A program made the position numbers and the translations under genes. Source: CAZTJA01 sp964613745 (lineage in GTDB: Bacteria > Desulfobacterota > Desulfomonilia > Desulfomonilales > Desulfomonilaceae). From it: DNA of 10,098 nt. Location: assembly GCA_964613745.1 (NCBI GenBank), contig CAZTJA010000109.1:1-10098 (forward strand). The letters are read 5' to 3'. Below the pieces are notes generated by a model, which searched no databases, was not told the origin of the DNA, and was given only the letters and a program-made list of their open reading frames with translations. Shown here piece by piece: positions 7,050 to 10,098 of the stretch; position 1 is the stretch's first letter; each line of letters starts with the position of its first letter.

Positions 7050-10000
7050 GGCTCCTCAACTCCTTCATGTAATGCAGCACGGGCTCGACGCTCTCGAGTT
7101 TTAGAGCCGTACGTTTTTGCTCAACGGATTCCGAATCGCACATACTTGTATATGGACAACACGTGCAATCTTTGTTGGGGGTTTCCGTGCTCAGGAATGC
7201 CCCGTTACCCGCAATTTGACATAGCAGCTCAATTACTTTCCGTGATTCCGCCAATTGATTGGGCGTGTACTTGATGGACAGACCATCTTCTTTGATCCCG
7301 GGGAAAAAATATTCAAATAAAACTACCTTGGCATCGGAAATTCCCTCCCTAAGAACTGATTCGACCAGGTGAATGTAAACCCCGTGCTGGATGGAACGCC
7401 CGCACCCGAAAATGTCCTTGGAAGCATATTTGTAGGCAGACCCTGTCTTATAATCGAGGATTACAAACTCCGGCGGTGAAGTTCCCTTAATCTTGTCTAT
7501 GCGGTCAATGCGGCCTCCGATGCGAATCCTCTTTCCGTTCGAAAGATCCAACATGATCTTGTTGGATCCGATTGCACCGTGATTTTTATGTCCCAACCCG
7601 ATCACTGCCTCGAGAAAAAGCGGTTCTCGGTCACTCTCTCTAGATGCGTTTCTGAGAAAAGTCGTGCAAGCTCGAGAAAGCTCCTGCATCGAACGATTGT
7701 ACGCCGCTTCCGTCGGCGACGGATGATGTTTTAGATGCTCGTCGCTTTTTCGAGATAAGATTGCAGACAACAAACCGGAATCAGCCGGATAATTAGGCGG
7801 CCAATCTTTCATCTTCTCTTGGACGAATTCATTAAACACTTCGTGAGCCAACGTACCAAAGTCTTTGCTGTCCAGCCAGACATCTTTGTCGATTACAACT
7901 TCTTCCATGGGGGTAATGCCGAGGACACACTCGAAAAAATATTTTCGTGGGCAAGCTCCTAGGATTTCGAGACGACGAACTGAGAGTCTTGGTCCTTGAG
8001 AGTTCATTGGATCAAGAGCTTGGTCGGACGCAGAGACGCGACCATCGTACTTCGTGAAATCGGCGGAATCACGTGCAGCCTGTGCCTTCTTCCCCTTAGC
8101 CAAATGGGGAAAGTGCGCCCCGAGCAGTTGATCGGCATCGACCATCGTTCCCGGAGTACAGAGTTGATTCAACCACCATTCCTGAATCGTGAGACTCTTA
8201 GCGGGTTCAGTGGGGCAGAAGGAGACGGGAGGCTGCAGCGAACGGACAAGATTGTTTATATCGATCGTGCGGTTTTGCGAAACAATCCGGTAAGCCGCTA
8301 ATAAAAGAGGACTTGGGAAACTTTCTCGATCATCCGAAACGCTTTTTGAGGCATAGCTCAATGTGACTGAACCGGATAATCGAGACAGCAAATAACTGAA
8401 ATTCTGAAGTTGGAGAGAAAGTCTGCCGCGAGAGGTCGGTATTTGGGCCGCTGAGCCGGACAGCTTTTCCCTTTCATTGTCCAAAAGTACCGGATCCTGC
8501 ATTCCGCTGGAGGGAAATCGAGCGTCATCCAGTCCCACAATGAAGGTGTACTTTCGGCCTGAATGACCGCCGTTTTCTATTCCTGTAACATACATGGCCC
8601 CAGGTAAGGGCCCACTTGACATAATACGAACTTCCCGGAACAGATTTTCAACCCAACTGAGCATATTGATGCTCAATGGACCCCACCGCTCAACCATTGA
8701 CTTGATTTCGTGAAGCCTTGCGACAAGGGCATCGTGAGCTGACCGGTCCAGATCTTTATCAAAAGACTCAAAGGCCTGGAGGAATGATACTGCCTTTTCC
8801 AAAATTTCAAGCTGAGATGCCTTATTCAATTGTTCGTCATCTATATTTGTGATTGACGAAACCTGGGGCAGGGCTAAATTAACCAGCTTCTCTACAACGT
8901 CAAAAAGCAATCGAGCAGCAGCCGCTTCGTCCTCCAACATGTTGAACTGAACTTCGTCATCATCCCTCAGTCCATTTGATTGCATTTTTGCCAAAGCGGC
9001 ATCGCGTTCACTTCTTATGGTGTCCAGCGGCTCAAGGTACCTGTCCGAACCTGAACCGATTTTGACTGATCTCAGGAGTTTTGCTGCCAACAGGCGATGA
9101 GACTCACTGAAAGACGAGTCAATAGGGAGGAGGTTTGCTTCGAGCAGCCTAACGAGAGTAGATTGCAAAAAGCCGTCCCGGTTTAATAACGCCCAACCGC
9201 TCAGTGCCTTTCCGGGCAGGGAATATGTTGCGGGAATCCCTTCATCGAAATGAACGAGAGGTTTGTCGGTCGAGTACTCGTGATTCAGGAGAGCTGCCGT
9301 TTCATATATGAGAGGAATGTAGGTATTTCCATCGGTATAGAGAAGCTCAACCTCATCGAGTGGTATCCCGTTCGAGAGACATCTTCGAAACACCTCCCGA
9401 ACTTCATTGATCTCGCCTGCAGCACTATAAATCGCGACCGACTGATCATTCTCGAAAGCATTGGGGGCTTTGGAAGGTTCAAGAACCCATCGCAGAAGTT
9501 GAGAGTTTGTTGGATGATCATCAATAGGTGCAGTGGAAGGAGAGTCGATTTGAAGCCTAATTTTTCTGTCCCTGGGAATAGCTTCCCAAAAAGCTTTCTC
9601 TTTAAAGGTGAGCCCTTCGTAACTATCCTCAGCTATGATCACCAAAACATCATTGCCGAAAAGCTCGGGATGATCTCGTGCGCTCTGCGCCGCCAAATCA
9701 ACCTCATCTGAGTAATCCACCAAGCGTTGGGTTCGTAATTCTTCGGTATATGACTTCAGTATCCGGACAATTTCCTGTCCTTTGTGAATGGACTCAAATG
9801 CCTCATATTTGAGGTCATCATGGGTCAATCCTGCAAGCCTGAGATCCCGTACGGAATAGTAAATCCTTTCCGAGAGGGAAAAGGAACGTTGACCACCGAA
9901 GTAGCCTGTATCAGGCTGATTTGATGCATTGAAGATCCGGTCAACCAGGCATATGGCTTCTTCGCTTTTCAAGCGTTTACAACCTATTAGATCGAGCTTT

Positions 10001-10098
10001 GACGAGGACAGTTTTATGACCAGTCCACTTAGGGTTTGGACATGCACATTGACAACCGCCTGGCCTGTCCTTACAACCGAATCGATCCATTGGTAACC
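7024..10098 (-). CDS. addB: AddB-like PD-(D/E)XK nuclease subunit with Fe-S cysteines, 5' end beyond the window
   Basis: This is the second subunit of the helicase-nuclease complex. The frame stays open for 17 codons past the first GTG (10045-10047) to the right edge, and these codons (WIDSVVRTGQAVVNVHVQTL across the GTG) look like real protein, so the true start is outside. Numbering here is from that GTG (1007 residues to the TAG at 7024-7026). Residues about 499-515 (FIVGLDDARFP) match the segment conserved in inactivated helicase domains of AddB and RecC; no working motif II, V or VI is visible. The nuclease domain has H735 in GTLAHEVF, E813 in LFLEAVIG, D848 in GRIDRID, D865 and K867 in LDYKTG, and Q887-Y891 in QHGVY. 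C699 in LGACPRKYFF together with C961, C964 and C970 (C-x2-C-x5-C) gives the four-cysteine iron-sulphur pattern known from AddB. Whether the N-terminus keeps a Walker A loop cannot be seen. It lies upstream of and overlaps the addA-like gene, the usual addB-addA order. Confidence 0.88.
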   Translation of the reverse strand, partial: GYQWIDSVVRTGQAVVNVHVQTLSGLVIKLSSSKLDLIGCKRLKSEEAICLVDRIFNASNQPDTGYFGGQRSFSLSERIYYSVRDLRLAGLTHDDLKYEAFESIHKGQEIVRILKSYTEELRTQRLVDYSDEVDLAAQSARDHPELFGNDVLVIIAEDSYEGLTFKEKAFWEAIPRDRKIRLQIDSPSTAPIDDHPTNSQLLRWVLEPSKAPNAFENDQSVAIYSAAGEINEVREVFRRCLSNGIPLDEVELLYTDGNTYIPLIYETAALLNHEYSTDKPLVHFDEGIPATYSLPGKALSGWALLNRDGFLQSTLVRLLEANLLPIDSSFSESHRLLAAKLLRSVKIGSGSDRYLEPLDTIRSERDAALAKMQSNGLRDDDEVQFNMLEDEAAAARLLFDVVEKLVNLALPQVSSITNIDDEQLNKASQLEILEKAVSFLQAFESFDKDLDRSAHDALVARLHEIKSMVERWGPLSINMLSWVENLFREVRIMSSGPLPGAMYVTGIENGGHSGRKYTFIVGLDDARFPSSGMQDPVLLDNEREKLSGSAAQIPTSRGRLSLQLQNFSYLLSRLSGSVTLSYASKSVSDDRESFPSPLLLAAYRIVSQNRTIDINNLVRSLQPPVSFCPTEPAKSLTIQEWWLNQLCTPGTMVDADQLLGAHFPHLAKGKKAQAARDSADFTKYDGRVSASDQALDPMNSQGPRLSVRRLEILGACPRKYFFECVLGITPMEEVVIDKDVWLDSKDFGTLAHEVFNEFVQEKMKDWPPNYPADSGLLSAILSRKSDEHLKHHPSPTEAAYNRSMQELSRACTTFLRNASRESDREPLFLEAVIGLGHKNHGAIGSNKIMLDLSNGKRIRIGGRIDRIDKIKGTSPPEFVILDYKTGSAYKYASKDIFGCGRSIQHGVYIHLVESVLREGISDAKVVLFEYFFPGIKEDGLSIKYTPNQLAESRKVIELLCQIAGNGAFLSTETPNKDCTCCPYTSMCDSESVEQKRTALKLESVEPVLHYMKELRSREPKQSKK
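7052..7065 (-). promoter_or_regulatory. Ribosome binding site of the addA-like gene, inside the addB-like coding end
   Basis: On the - strand AAGGAG (7060-7065) lies 10 bases before the GTG start, and a second GAGGAG (7052-7057) lies 2 bases before it. The first has the more usable spacing. Both sit within the last codons of the upstream gene, so ribosomes finishing that gene arrive at this site. This supports the GTG start and suggests translational coupling of the two subunits. Confidence 0.6.

Noticed and set aside
9250..9711. 153-residue open frame on the + strand
   Set aside because: It is antisense to the addB-like gene, which reads as conserved protein across the same bases; no domain is recognisable in it.
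3783..10098. A novel anti-phage defence system built on the helicase and nuclease pair
   Set aside because: Gene order, overlap, full motif set and the C-x2-C-x5-C cluster all fit ordinary AddAB; there is no additional defence gene, transposon or integrase in the window.

Overview
The window carries two divergent-function blocks that meet tail to tail: a large membrane-bound sensor histidine kinase on the + strand (left third) and a two-gene helicase-nuclease operon of the AddAB type on the - strand (right two thirds). The sequence is of moderate GC, densely coding, with ATG, GTG and probable TTG starts. It is clearly bacterial. The MASE3-PAS-GAF-PAS-PAS kinase layout and the addB-addA gene order would fit many Gram-negative or environmental lineages. 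I see no rRNA, tRNA or other marker that would fix the phylum.

Region by region: 1-246 is a small open frame for a possible single-pass membrane protein, whose true start may lie before the window. Bases 247-521 hold no gene. They hold two hairpins (278-305 and 312-333), a near-consensus sigma70-type promoter (-35 TTGACC at 362-367, 17-bp spacer, -10 TATAAT at 385-390) and a perfect 12-bp palindrome (393-404) over the expected transcription start. Next, at about 522-3755, comes the hybrid-free sensor kinase. After a 27-bp gap with no visible terminator come the convergent genes: an AddA-like UvrD helicase/nuclease (3783-7049, - strand) and, overlapping its start by 26 bp, an AddB-like PD-(D/E)XK nuclease (7024-10098, - strand), which runs off the right edge of the window.

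Function: the two right-hand genes almost certainly act as one heterodimer. It would process double-strand DNA ends for recombinational repair and degrade foreign linear DNA. AddA supplies the single ATP-driven helicase motor and one nuclease. AddB supplies a second nuclease, pinned by a four-cysteine iron-sulphur cluster, and a non-motor scaffold. The kinase is not obviously connected to them. It has no receiver domain and no response regulator within the window. I found no CRISPR array, insertion sequence, tRNA, toxin-antitoxin pair or clearly new system; the most useful leads are the regulatory architecture in front of the kinase and the compact AddAB pair.
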